From the NCBI GenBank assembly GCA_907165275.2, contig OU015654.1, positions 13,223,501-13,287,500 on the forward strand: a stretch of 64,000 nt of DNA. Direction: 5' to 3'. Source of the DNA: Zygaena filipendulae (Eukaryota > Arthropoda > Insecta > Lepidoptera > Zygaenidae). Shown one piece after another: positions 21,221 through 31,672 of the stretch (position 1 is the first letter of the stretch; each line of letters starts with the position of its first letter). The position numbers and the translations under genes are program-made. Below the pieces are notes generated by a model. It did not search any database. It worked only from the letters and a program-made list of their open reading frames with translations, and was not told the DNA's origin.

Positions 21221-21404
21221 TTATAAAGAGGTAAAGTTTGTGAATTTTAAGTTTTTGTGTTTGTGTTGCTGTGGGGGGTAATCCCTGGACCTACTGTACC
21301 GATTTTGAAAATTCTTTCACCTGTAGGAAGCTACGATTGTCCTGGAGTGACATAGGATACTTTTTATCCCGAAATTCCCACGGGAAACTGCCGGGCACAG
21401 CTAG
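21221..21404 (+). mobile_element. Helitron, variant 3' end
   Basis: Begins near ATTATAAAGAGGTAAAG and contains ACTGTACCGATTTTGAAAAT, AGGATACTTTTTATCCCGAA and GCCGGGCACAGCTAG|T. The 5' boundary abuts the preceding Helitron's end and is approximate. Confidence 0.7.
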
Positions 21405-21612
21405 TACAAATACTATAAACAGGTAAAAGTTATGAGTTTGTGAGGTTGTAATGGGTAGTATTTGCATCTACATTCTAATGAACCGATTTTTAAAAAAAAA
21501 TTGCCAATAGAAAGCCACGTTTTTTGTGAGTGTCATAGGCTACCTATGTAGGTATATTGTAACTCGGAATTCTCAAGGGAACTCTGAAATTACCGCGGTG
21601 AGCAGCTGATTT
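21405..21612 (+). mobile_element. Helitron, decayed
   Basis: Follows the previous element directly: ACTATAAACAGGTAAAAG, AATGAACCGATTTT, GTGTCATAGGCTACC, GGAACTCTGAAATTACCGCG. The terminal CTAG is lost (GAGCAGCTGA). Confidence 0.6.
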
Positions 21613-21811
21613 TTAATAAAATTTTAAGGCAGATCTGTGATTAAAAATCCAGTTTCTCGGTTTAGCAAAATTGAGAATCGATGCGATATTTATTTGATAC
21701 AACAAAATTGAAGATTAATTGCGTGTTATAATTTTTGTAATAGTCATTGTGGTTTTTTTTGTTGTTAATATTTACTTATTCCTATTTCTTACACGTTACG
21801 AACGTTACTAA

Positions 21812-22195
21812 CGGCAGCACTCAGAGTCGTCTTTAATGATTACTTAGTTAAGTATAGATTTGTAAAACAAAACTGCCGCAATCAGAGACGTTCAGTAAAT
21901 TAATGTTAACTGGCATTTAATGAGATGTAACTTAATTAGTTAAATGCCAATTAACATTAATTTATTACCGCCGCACTCAGAGTCGACTTTAATGATTACT
22001 TAGTTAAGTATAGATTTTTAAAACAAAACTGCCGCAATCAGAGATGTTCAGTAAATTAATGTTAATTGTACTTAACTAAGTAATCATTAAAGTCGACTCT
22101 GAGTGCGGCGGTTAAACTTGTCTGATTGCGGCAGTTTTGTTTTAAAAATCTATACTTAACTAAGTAATCATTAAAGTCGACTCTGAGTGCGGCGG
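21812..22195 (+). mobile_element. PIF/Harbinger-like MITE (outer, interrupted copy)
   Basis: Flanked by TAA (21809-21811 and 22196-22198). Long inverted arms of about 75 bp carry GCACTCAGAGTCG.CTTTAAT, GATTACTTAGTTAAGTATAG and AAACAAAACTGCCGCAATCA. The same family lies at 62231-62469. Interrupted by a second copy at 21968-22111; removing it and one TTA leaves 237 bp, close to the 239 bp of the 62-kb copy. Three-base TWA duplications are typical of PIF/Harbinger, which is the basis for the superfamily call. Confidence 0.8.
21968..22111 (+). mobile_element. PIF/Harbinger-like MITE (inner, nested copy)
   Basis: 144 bp from CCGCCGCACTCAGAG to CTCTGAGTGCGGCGG, flanked by TTA at 21965-21967 and 22112-22114. 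Shorter than other family members because most of the central loop is missing. Confidence 0.8.
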
Positions 22196-22198
22196 TAA

Positions 22199-22821
22199 GA
22201 GTGAATCGCCTTGTGGTTTACCTCTTAAGCCTTACGTATGCTTTGAAATCGTACGTCAATTGCTCTCAATATTATCCTAATCAATCTGGCCTGCTTAAAG
22301 TCCTATAGGACACACAACCAATTAAAACCAATCTTGTGAATGTAAGTCAACCGGCAATTGGATTTTATGAACAGACACAATCTAGCTTATACAATAAAAC
22401 AATTAAAACCAATACATGATACCGAAATCAATTAGACGTTATATATTAGACATGTTATATTATATATTCTAAATCCCATTTTCGTTGCAAAATTTGATTC
22501 GCGATCCCAGATCCGAGAGCTCTTTGTTGAAAAACAAAAGAGCCTATCAAGTCGTTGCTTTGTGTGCGAGTCAAATATCACATTTCACTGCCCTAGCCGT
22601 CCTTCATTACAAATTAGCATACTGCAGTAGCAACCCTATTGTCTAACCATAGGCGGCTGTGTGTAAGCGGATTACACCACAGCACCTGGATGTTTAACGA
22701 AGACCCGGCTATAGCGCTAACTTGATTTCGACGAATACACGGGATCGAGTTGTGTATGGAAACATGATGGAAACTCAGCTTATCGCGCGGTTAAAAGCGA
22801 GCAAAGAAAGGAGATTGACAG
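22199..22821. other. Unassigned sequence
   Basis: Unique-looking, GC-richer at about 22600-22800. No gene supported. Confidence 0.4.
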
Positions 22822-23200
22822 GGTATGGACCAAATGCTGCCCAGGAGTGGGACTACCTTAACTGAGTTCCTTGCATTGCTTTATATTGAAAATATTTTTT
22901 TTTTTCAAAATCGGTCCCGGAGAAAAAAAATTAACGTCAGTTTTGTTTGTATACATAGTATGTATGTTCCCCGATTATTCGAAGACGACTGGACCGATTT
23001 GGAAAATTCTTTTTTTGGTTGAAAGGGTATACTTCCGAGGTGGTACCACTGTCATAAGGTCAGGATCTGATGATGGGATATTGGAGAAATGGAGGAAACT
23101 TATCAAATATTATAGGCACACCTACCAATTTTGGGTATTTTTTGGAATATTTCATGCATTTGCTTTCGGAAAGCACCATTTAGTGAAGTGAAACTAATGA
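22822..23200 (+). repeat. Probable dispersed repeat next to the tandem array
   Basis: Begins with GTATGGACCAAATGCTGCCC, the inverse of a motif found in every unit of the 23.4-24.0-kb array. It continues with GAAGACGACTGGACCGATTT, TTTTGGTTGAAAGGGTATAC and CCGAGGTGGTACC. The 'ACTGGACCGATTT' phrase is common in lepidopteran Helitron and SINE-like repeats. Class unclear. The two open frames here (65 and 106 codons) lack motifs. Confidence 0.45.
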
Positions 23201-23439
23201 TGAAGACAACAGATGACCAGCGGAACTACTCAATAGGTATTTCACAGGTTGCGATTCGATTACTTTAAGGTGGTTGCTGAGCAGTTTATGCTCATCACAG
23301 TGCATATGGTGAAGTGGAGCTGATAGTGTGTATCAGTAAAACTCCTCAAAAATATACATCCCTCCATCGGGAAAAACATTTATTTGTTGTTATTGTAATT
23401 AAGTATTTATTTTTACCCAGTAAATAATACCTTTTTTTC

Positions 23440-24015
23440 CCACGACTCCTAGGATGGAATTAGACGCGCTTTATTTTACTGACTACTACTACTCTTAGGA
23501 ACATATTGTACTATGTCTACATCCTGGGCAGCACTTGGTCCACCTTCCATGAATGTTTATGGTTTCCCAATAAATCTCAACAAAAACTTTTTTTTCACGA
23601 CTGCTAGGATAGAATTAGATGCGCTTTATTTTACAGACTATTAGTACCCTAAGGAACATAATGTACTATGTCTACATCCTGGGCAGCACTTGGTCTACCT
23701 TCCATGCAAGTTTAATGTTTCCCAATAAATCTCAACAAAAACTTTTTTTCACGACTCCTGGGATAGAATTAGATGCGCTTTATTTTACAGACTACTACTA
23801 CCCTAAGGAACATAATGTACTATGTCTACATCCTGGGCAGCACTTGGTCTAACTTCCATGCAAGTTTATTGTTTCCCAATAAATCTCAACAAAAACTTTT
23901 CTTTTTTCACGACTCCTGGGATAGAATTAGATGCGCTTTATTTTACAGACTACTACTACCCTAAGGAACATAATGTACTATGACTTTATTCTGGGCAGCA
24001 CTTGGTCCACTCTTT
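23440..24015 (+). repeat. Tandem array, about 4 units of 153-159 bp
   Basis: Units begin near 23440, 23597, 23749 and 23908 with CACGACTCCTGGGATAGAAT, then GCGCTTTATTTTACAGACTA, CCTAAGGAACATAATGTACT, TCCTGGGCAGCACTTGGTC and TTTCCCAATAAATCTCAACA. The last unit breaks off after GGGCAGCACTTGGTCCA. Unit-to-unit divergence is low (a few percent by eye). Length varies mainly in T-runs. Confidence 0.85.
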
Positions 24016-24830
24016 ATACAAAGATTGGCATTGTCCTTTGGGGAATTTTTAAAATAATTATAATAACAATAATGTAATCTGTAAAATAAAATTAAACACA
24101 TTATAATATTATAAATAAAGAAATAGCGAATTTTACTGTAATAATTAACATTTAAATCCAATTAAACCATATTATTAAAAGTGACATTGTATAATAAAAT
24201 TATTATTAGGTATTGTATAATAAAAGTAATAAAATTAATTTAAAAATTATTATTATTATTAGTTAGGTAGGTACTTTTTAATTTTGATTATAATTTATTT
24301 ATTTATTTAAATAACTTTATTGCATTTTGACTTGGTGAGAAGTTTGTGGCAGGTTAGATAGAAATTAAAATAAAAAGTACCTATTTAACAATATTACTAT
24401 GAATATATAAAATAATAAAGCATATAAATACATAATATGCTAAATATATAAATTTAAAATGTATTTTGATATATATAGGTACTCAGATATAGGTACACAT
24501 AATATACATACACACAAATAATCGATAATGTGTGTTATACAAAATTATTTTTATGTATTTTTATACTTTTTATGACATTTATAATGCATATATACCTAAT
24601 ACTTAGAAATTGAAATTACGTTACTGTATTTGTAGGTAGGTTGAGGTAGGTATAAATTTTAAACCTGTATGTTTACACAGATTAGAATAATTTGCAAGAG
24701 AGCGTTCCACAAACTACAGAACGTGTTTAAACAGCAACCTGGATGCCGTCTTTGATGAAGTCTTGGAATACAGTACAGTATACCTACTCGTACCCACTTG
24801 GCACACTGTACCTCGCATGTTATTTATTAA
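24016..24830. other. Very AT-rich unassigned sequence
   Basis: Contains (TTA)n-like stretches (24248-24262) and a TTTATTTATTTAAATAACTT run at about 24296 that may be a reversed LINE tail. Otherwise nothing recognisable. Confidence 0.4.
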
Positions 24831-24834
24831 ATTA

Positions 24835-25006
24835 ACTAGCTTTTCCACGTGGTAGAATACGCGTAGGTAATTTCAGAGTTCCCATGGGAATTCAAGGAAA
24901 ACAGTACCCTATGTTCTTTTCTGAACCCCTTGCCACGCTTATGCAAAATTTCATGATGAGGCCTGAAAGCGTAACAAGCAAACAAACTCACTTTCGAATT
25001 TATTAA
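24835..25006 (-). mobile_element. Helitron
   Basis: ACTAGCTTTTCCACGTGG at the left, AGTACCCTATGTTCTTTTCT, AATTTCATGATGAGG, GAAAGCGTAACAAGCAAACA and CACTTTCGAATTTATTAAT. Moderately decayed. Confidence 0.7.
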
Positions 25007-25087
25007 TATTATTATTATTATTCAATTATTTATCTTAAATTTAGGCTTTTTACAGTATAAATTTACAATTTATTATTATTATTTATT

Positions 25088-25386
25088 AGGATGAATCGCC
25101 AAATGTGTTGCTAAGCGCATAACTTCCAAACGACTGCACCAAATTGGATAATTGTTTTTTTTGTGTTCGTTATTGTCAAGACAAGGTTTATATAAAAGAA
25201 GTTTGAAGTTCCTGCGGGAATTCCGAAACTCACGCGGGTGAATCTCCGAAACGGTTGGACCGGTTGGTACGGTTGACGGGACTTTCAGTGGTAATTAGCT
25301 GATGTTGTAAGGAATACATTAGGCTACTTTGGAGTTCCTGCGGGAATTCCGCAACTTGCGCGGGTGAAACCGCGGGGCACAGCTAG
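25088..25386 (+). mobile_element. Helitron, 299-bp subtype
   Basis: Contains GGATGAATCGCCAAATGTG, TGCTAAGCGCATAACTTCCA, TTGTGTTCGTTATTGTC, two GTTCCTGCGGGAATTCCG blocks with a GGGTGAATCTCCGAAACGG between them, and ends CGGGGCACAGCTAG|T. Confidence 0.8.
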
Positions 25387-25823
25387 TTAATAATATTATA
25401 TTATATATTATATTAAGGATTAATATATTTCACTTAAAATACTGTCCATACTATTTTATTTAATTAAAACGTCATTGTAATTTCACGTTCTATTTTACCT
25501 TTATTAGGTATTTGGAAACCCCATAACATAGATACATTTTTTTCCGTATAAGCCTTTGTAACTTAAATACAAGGGCCAAGTTGGGATCACAGTACGGTAT
25601 ACTGATAATATTTTCCAAGGAAATCAATTTTACCATCGAGTCCTTTTCCTTACAAATCCTTATTCCCGAATTGGTACACGAGTAGATAAACGCTCCTTAT
25701 TTTCTCCCACATATTTTATTTCTGTCTACCTATAATAATATTGAATTACATAATACAACACTTTTTCACTAGGTACATGTTTGAACCTTCATGCTGAAAA
25801 AGTTTTGTGAGTTTTATCATCCA
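25387..25823. other. Unassigned AT-rich sequence
   Basis: No gene or repeat recognised. Confidence 0.4.
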
Positions 25824-25998
25824 CTAGCTGTTCTCTGCGATTTCGGATTACAATGTAGCCTATGTTACTCAGAGATAATGTAGCTGTCTAACGATGAAAG
25901 AATTATTTAAATCGGCCCAGCAATTTTTGAGATAAATCGTAACAAACAAACAAACAAACAAAATAACAAATCTTTCCTCTTTATCATATTAGTATAGA
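25824..25998 (-). mobile_element. Helitron, full length (175 bp)
   Basis: Plus strand A|CTAGCTGTTCTCTGCGATTT ... CTCTTTATCATATTAGTATAGA|T, giving the host A-T bracket. The interior AACAAACAAACAAACAAA run corresponds to the TTTG run of the opposite-strand copy at 27739-27929. Confidence 0.75.
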
Positions 25999-26121
25999 TT
26001 GTATAATGTTACCTTTCAAAGAAATACCTATACCAATATAGGTACCTACCAATATTCTTTTGAAATACCTACTTAAACCCATTCACTGACAAAAAATGAA
26101 GTGGTAACGACAACAATAAGT

Positions 26122-26290
26122 TCAATTCAAATACTTTATTGCACAGACACATTAAAAAACATATTTGCCAAAAACAGAGATACCTACATAATACGTACAA
26201 TTTAGGTGACCTATATTGCTAAGAGCAATCTTTTCATAGACAACAGTAGAGAGACAATAGTAGAGAGAGAAGTAAAAGAAAGGTAGAAAG
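26122..26290 (-). repeat. Non-LTR retrotransposon 3' tail (minus)
   Basis: TTCAAATACTTTATTGCACA followed by CACATTAAAAAACATATTTG is the inverse of a LINE 3' UTR with an AATAAAG signal. No ORF remnant. Confidence 0.45.
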
Positions 26291-27738
26291 TGCGGCATTT
26301 AGTTACATGCCCAAACAATTGAAATAGTCAACGTGAAACCGCGGGCTGAAACAAGTTTGTATACGTTTGACTGGCTGACATAATATCAACGCATCGGAAT
26401 TCGGAAACTAGTGGGGACATAAACCACTTGAATTGCAAATTCTCATTAAGGCTCCACTCTCTGGATCCGATAAAAATTGGCTTTTCAAAATTGAAAATCT
26501 CAGCCCGTGAATTGGGGTTTCAAAGGACATTAAATCATGACAGCATCTCACTAACGCCACACTCTGAAGTCATCTGTGGTATTTCACTTAAAAATAATTT
26601 CCATGATTAGATTTCTCTACTATTTCTATACTACTACTAATGGGAGTAGGTACATAAAAAAAGCTTTTTTGGCACATGTTGTTTTTAAATATACAGTTTA
26701 AATGTTGTTTTATCATATGAAAAAATAATATGATCACAGAGCAAATAAATTAACTAGAGAGGACATATTGTAGGCGAGGCAAGCGCGCTGCATGCCGTCG
26801 CGTCGTTGTAAAGGAAGTTAGAGCAAATGCTCTAGCTTGCCCAAAGCTTCTTTCGCTGCCATCCCAAGTATATTTATCACAATATTCCCAAAACTTTGAA
26901 TTTTGAAGACAGTGACTAAGTAAAAACATAACCATAAAGCGTTAAATTTATTTATATTTATATATATTTATTCATAAATACATTAATTCTTTACGTTGAA
27001 TGTTTTAGTGCGTGATGAATAGTTTTGTGTGCGAAAATCACTCAGTGACACTAGTTTTTCTCTGTTTTCATAAGTACTAAACTACGTTGATGTCCCTTCT
27101 ATCTGTTATTTTCTGTTCTGTGAGTATGATAATGGGTCAAATGGGTGCACTCTACAGCCGATAAATGTGGAAAGGTTAGTACCGATAGATTTGTATTTGT
27201 CCCCAAATTAGCGAGGGTACGGAGTTTATTATTGCGATGGCCAAGACACTGATAAACTTGTTTTGTGTAAAACCGTTGTCGCCGCATCAAAGTTCCCCCG
27301 GAGAATCGTGTTCAATTTAAATTTCTGATGCGGTTTTCCTGTCTGTGCCACTAAGAGCGCCACTGGAGCCTCGCATCGCGAGTACATACCTAATATAATT
27401 TGGAACGCTGCTTGTAACTCAACGTTGTTTACCGAAATGCATTACGCAACTAAGATATCATAAGTTATGCTCGAAAAGTTTCGCTCTCCTAGAGTGCAGG
27501 AGATGATGATATCTCTGAAATTGTTGCGCAACTCGGAATATTTTAATTGAAATATTTCGCTAGCTTTCGGTTTGTGGTTACAACCGAAAGCTAGCTACTA
27601 CTCGAGCTACTACTATCTCGAGTTCGAGATTTTTTCGAAGGAGGCGAGAATTGGGTCCCTGTACTCACATTAGGTTATAAGTTTTGTTTGCAATCTAAAC
27701 GTTAGTAGGTACTATGTTGAAGACATCCACTACTTGTA
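26291..27738. other. Unassigned sequence
   Basis: GC-richer island at about 26755-26870 and another at about 27290-27400. The minus-strand frames 26750-26935 and 27099-27290 show no recognised motif. An inverted GAAAGCTAGC / GCTAGCTTTC pair lies at about 27560-27595. Confidence 0.4.
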
Positions 27739-27929
27739 TCTATATTTATATAATAAAGAGGAAAGATTAGATTTTTTGTTTGTTTGTTTGTTTGTTTGTT
27801 AAGATTTAACTCAAAAACTACTGGACCGATTTCAAAAATTCTTTCAGCATTAGAAACCTTCATTATCCCTGAGTAACATCCCTGAGGAACTCCGAAATTA
27901 TCGTGTGTGAAACCGCGGGGGTCAGCTAG
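27739..27929 (+). mobile_element. Helitron, full length (191 bp)
   Basis: A|... TCTATATTTATATAATAAAG start, a (TTTG)n run, AACTACTGGACCGATTTCAA, GAACTCCGAAATTATCGTG and GGGGGTCAGCTAG|T end. Same subtype as 25824-25998. Confidence 0.75.
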
Positions 27930-28516
27930 TATTTTAATAATTTTGTAACAGAATGTTGCACCGTTCAGCGTTCACTTACTTATGCAGTAGAAATTTCACG
28001 AGATCCTTCAACTTTATTGCTCCATAACAATATTATCTGAACTGGAATAACAGAAGAAATATCTAGTATGGAAAACTTTGTAAAATACATTCCGCCCTAG
28101 AAAGTAAACGGATGAAATCATGAAACGATTTGAATTTCAAATGTGGCTATGCCGTTTGTTCTGCGGGCGAGGGGCGGACGACGTCCGTGGTTCTGCATAC
28201 CCACAGCACGTTGTTTGCGTTTGGCGGTAATATGTTTGGATGTTTGATAGCGCATACCAGTTATATGTTTGAAATACCTTCATTACTCTACTATTGGTGT
28301 TTGTCGTTAGTTGAATTTGAAGTTTCATGAGACATTATCATACCTACTAATACTGTCGCAATCTTTATCTGCGATCCAATACTAAATTTATAAATTTTTC
28401 AATAAAAGTCAAAAAGAGTAAAGTCGAAATAATTTATTAAAATCTAGCCCATAATTTTGATGACAATAAAGTAATAAGCAGAGAGAAGGTAATCACTACG
28501 TATAGTAAGTATAATA
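27930..28516. other. Unassigned sequence
   Basis: A GC-richer patch at about 28137-28250 is open on both strands (66 and 63 codons) without motifs. Nothing else supported. Confidence 0.4.
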
Positions 28517-28862
28517 CAACGTGTTAATGAATTAACTGAAAACTAGAAAGTAGTTTGCTCAGAATCGACTAGCGAATCGATCACACTATGTTTTAATATA
28601 GGTTATATTTTTTCATTTTTACTAGCCCATGTCTAAATTATTTATAATACAATATTTGACGCGTACGCCGTCCGCAGCAAAAAATTCGAACCAGTAGGCG
28701 CGGGCGTAGCGCTTGGAATTTCGTAGATAGGTCACCTCCAAACTAATGTTGAATAACTTTTAAAGTATTAATTTTTTCGACATAAAATATATTTTAATCA
28801 TATTATTGTTTATTTTTTTAAATGGGGTGTATCAGGTTTTCAGTTAATTCATTAACACGTTG
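28517..28862 (-). mobile_element. 348-bp TIR MITE, copy 2
   Basis: Inverted copy of 12500-12847 with the same termini and TA flanks. The GC-rich core is at about 28654-28712 in reverse orientation. Divergence from copy 1 is a few percent by eye. Confidence 0.8.
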
Positions 28863-28949
28863 TATAAGTAATAACTCAATTTGCAATTAAATATGTGAGA
28901 ACAATAAGCCGGGACCCGCAATAGACTGAATTGCTCTATCCAATTCCTA

Positions 28950-29140
28950 TTTTTTGTTCTCCTAGTTTATAAGTATGATCATTGAAAGACAGCGCTGCTG
29001 AGTTTCTTGTCAGTTCTTCTCAGCAGAGGACGTATTCCGAACTGACGGTAATTTATAGTTCTAAGAACCTGCTGACGATTACAAGTGATTGTAACCAATC
29101 CTAAGTAATAAATAGCTTTTGAAATTTTGAATTGAAATTT
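28950..29140 (+). repeat. Probable dispersed repeat with CTGCTGAG...CAGCAGAG
   Basis: Contains GCGCTGCTGAGTTTCTTGTC, AGTTCTTCTCAGCAGAGGAC and TTCCGAACTGACGGTA, a motif order I recognise as recurrent in lepidopteran intergenic DNA, followed by an AATAAATAGC tail. Class uncertain (possibly a LINE or SINE 3' part). Confidence 0.4.
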
Positions 29141-29152
29141 TGACAATATAAT

Positions 29153-29243
29153 TTTTCTTGTGAATTAATTTTACCATTAAATTTTACAATTAAATTAACC
29201 AATATAATATTGATGGTTGTTTTAAAATTAATTCACAAGAAAA
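29153..29243. mobile_element. 91-bp mini TIR element
   Basis: TTTTCTTGTGAATTAATTTTA at the left pairs with TAAAATTAATTCACAAGAAAA at the right. The AT-rich loop also contains weaker inverted CCATTAA / TGATGG motifs. Very small MITE or snap-back; no second copy seen. Confidence 0.5.
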
Positions 29244-29282
29244 GCTTTCTTACATTTACCTAAATTTTGTTTGTAACAAAGC

Positions 29283-29531
29283 CTAAGCCACGATTTTCCT
29301 ATACCATTCATCGGTATATTTTGGTTTGTGCAAGTCATGCCAGTATCTCCTCTGCAGTGAAACGATGTCAAGTAATGTCATATAGGCGCCCACGTAACAA
29401 AGTACACGAAAATCCCGCAATGTAGTCCAAACGTTCAGGTAAGGACTGATGATTGAATGAAACGTCGTCTCATTTGAAATTCCGATGCGCCCTTGTCCTT
29501 TCATCTTCACTGGGAGAAAATACTTTCTCAC
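29283..29531 (-). CDS. Uncharacterised 82-codon open frame
   Basis: Unlike most frames here, this one is not explained by a repeat and has mixed, protein-like composition, with a tail reading RRYWHDLHKPKYTDEWYRK. I do not recognise it. There is no confident signal peptide, membrane segment or catalytic motif. It could be an exon fragment, an old element remnant or chance. It lies just left of the inverted-repeat element at 29658-29888 and is not linked to any other frame. Low confidence that it is translated. Confidence 0.15.
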   Translation of the reverse strand: MRKYFLPVKMKGQGRIGISNETTFHSIISPYLNVWTTLRDFRVLCYVGAYMTLLDIVSLQRRYWHDLHKPKYTDEWYRKIVA

Positions 29532-29657
29532 GTGGAGTAGGTACAGTGTGAAAAGTCAGTTAAATTTCAGCACTCTCCTCTCTTATTTTTATAATTTTAC
29601 TATCTACCTCTCGCGGTGTAAACCGCGCAAGTTTTTGAATTAACACGAGTACTTCAG

Positions 29658-29888
29658 GTCCCTTATTCACTATGATCATAACACGCCGCGCTAAGATATG
29701 ATGCCGCAAAAACTGACTTTCCCTCGTAATCAAAGAAGTTTTACTGCAAAAAAAATACATTTAAAACGTTTCTTATAGCATAAAGAATAATAATTTCTAA
29801 TATTTTGGCATCTAGAACGTTTGGAAATGCGTTTTTGGGACGCGCGTTATGGGCAAGGAATGTTGTTGGTCGTAGTGAATAAGGGCCC
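29658..29888. mobile_element. 230-bp TIR MITE (CCCTTATTCACTATG ends), copy 1
   Basis: Left GTCCCTTATTCACTATGATC and right TAGTGAATAAGGGCCC are inverted. Between them lie AACACGCCGCG, TCAAAGAAGTTTTAC and GAACGTTTGGAAATGCGTTT. A second copy lies at 43970-44202. CAG is found just outside both ends in both copies, which may be part of the terminus or a target duplication. Confidence 0.7.
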
Positions 29889-29999
29889 AGGACTTCTTTG
29901 TTAACTGAGGTCTACTTCCTTTAAACTAGCTTCCTGCCTTTGGCCAAGTTGTTTTCGTTTGTTGATTAGTTAGTGAGTGTTCAATGTTCAATATTTATA

Positions 30000-30537
30000 T
30001 AATAGTACATTGTTATCCTAGGGGTGAAAGTTGTTTCTCCCGAGGGTAACACTGTGCTTTTCATTACGAATGCAAGGAAAGTCAAAATAAAAATAGGAAT
30101 TAGCTAAAGAAAAAATGAGTGAAGATCGGATAGTCGCTTGACACTTTCCCACCTATTTCTTTTTCTTTGGCTGGCTAGCTATTCAGCCAGTATTTTTTAT
30201 TTACATTGTGGCGACCTAAAAAAAATATTTTCTTTAATTATTAAGTATTAATTAAAGAAAATAAAAAAATATAAATAGGAATTAGCTTAAGAAAAAGTGA
30301 GTGAATTTTATTTTAATTAATACCTACTTAAACTTTACGTTATTTCAATTTAACATCGCGCTGGCTGTATAGAAAGTTGAAACATGGTTCAATGGAAATG
30401 TGAAAATAGACCTAGTTTTTTTTTAATAATTTGACAGTTGTCAGTTGAAAGCGCTTCTCCCTAGGGCTGAAAAGGGTTACTTTCAACCCGCTTCTCAGGC
30501 AACTTCAGACCTACTTTCCGAGTATGAGTAATGAAAA
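30000..30537 (+). mobile_element. 0.6-kb dispersed repeat, copy 2
   Basis: Matches 13735-14336 nearly throughout but lacks the 75-bp foldback present there. It has a small extra GCTAGCTATTCAGCCAG segment near 30172. Confidence 0.75.
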
Positions 30538-30810
30538 AATACTTTACAGTTTAATAGTCACAACTTATGTTGCATTAGCACATCAAAAGGTTATTTTACC
30601 AAACACAACTTAAGAACAAAATTAATCTTTTTTGTGCTGACGTTATCCAAAAGCTTTTCAGTTCACTGAAATCTGTTATCGCTTACGTGTATTGCAGTCT
30701 TACTTATTGCTTATTGTACTGTGTTGTTGTGACAGAACTTGAGTGACTACATTATAAAATAATAGTAAGCTATCCTTTTTCAGGCAGCATAGGCGTTAAC
30801 TGCTCGTAAA

Positions 30811-31109
30811 TCTATATAATAAAAATGAGTCGCCAAATGTGTTGCTAAGCGCATAACTTATAAACGACTGCACCAAAATGGATAATTGTGTTTTTTTGTG
30901 TTCGTTATTATCAGGACAAGGTTATTATAAAAGAAGTTTGGAGTTTCTGCGGGAATTCCGAAACTCACGCGGGTGAATCTCCGAAACGGTTGTACCGATA
31001 TTGACGGGACTTTCACTTCAGCTTTTGTTATAAGGAGTAAATTAGACCGAGTTGGAGTTCCTGCGGGAATCGCGAAACTCACGCGGGTGAAACCGTGGGG
31101 TACAGCTAG
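30811..31109 (+). mobile_element. Helitron, full length (299 bp)
   Basis: A|TCTATATAATAAAAATGAGT at the start and GGGGTACAGCTAG|T at the end. Reference copy for this subtype in the window, with GCGCATAACTTATAAACGAC, TTGTGTTCGTTATTATCAGG, a first GGGTGAATCTCCGAAACGG block, a second GAGTTCCTGCGGGAATCGC block and the terminal CG-rich hairpin. Confidence 0.85.
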
Positions 31110-31110
31110 T

Positions 31111-31275
31111 CCTTTATAATATAAAATGCGAATTTCTTTGACGCCTTATCTACTCAATCGATCATCATGAAATTTTGTATACACGTTTTCAGAGATACAG
31201 AAAAGGGCATAGGGCATTTATTCTGGAATTCCTGCGGGAACTCCGAAATGAACGGGGATGGAATCGCGAGAAACT
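31111..31275 (+). mobile_element. Helitron, decayed
   Basis: Directly downstream of the full-length copy: CAATCGATCATCATGAAATT, GTATACACGTTTTCAGAGAT, GGAATTCCTGCGGGAACTCC. Lacks CTAG. Confidence 0.6.
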
Positions 31276-31448
31276 CGACCCGGCTCGTTTGATTGGGCTC
31301 ACTTAGCACTCAGTCCTAGGTGGTTATTTTTTGTTTAGTTTATTCTTAAGCGTGTTTTTAGTTTTTTTTTACTATTTGAACTAGTATTCTATATTGTAAC
31401 TTACTAAAATTTAATCCACGCATGATTTAATTATTATACAAATATACA

Positions 31449-31638
31449 CTAGCTGTGCCCCGCGCTTTCACCCGCGGTAATTTCGGAGTTTCCACGGGAA
31501 TTCCGGGATAAAAAGTACCCTATGTCCTTCTCTGTACCCCTGACAACGAGCATGCTATATTTCATCCAAATCCGTACAGCCGTTTTTGCGTGATTGAATA
31601 ACAAACATCCAAACTTTCTCATTTATAATATTAGTAGA
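31449..31638 (-). mobile_element. Helitron, full length (190 bp)
   Basis: Plus strand A|CTAGCTGTGCCCCGCG ... CATTTATAATATTAGTAGA. Contains GGGATAAAAAGTACCCTATG and CAAATCCGTACAGCCGTTTT. Same subtype as 16794-17008 and 43652-43854. Confidence 0.8.
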
Positions 31639-31672
31639 ATAAGATAGGATATGTGATGAACTAATAATATAT

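Noticed and set aside
22871..23191. 106-codon frame
   Set aside because: Overlaps a probable dispersed repeat and another frame of 65 codons; T-rich, no motif.
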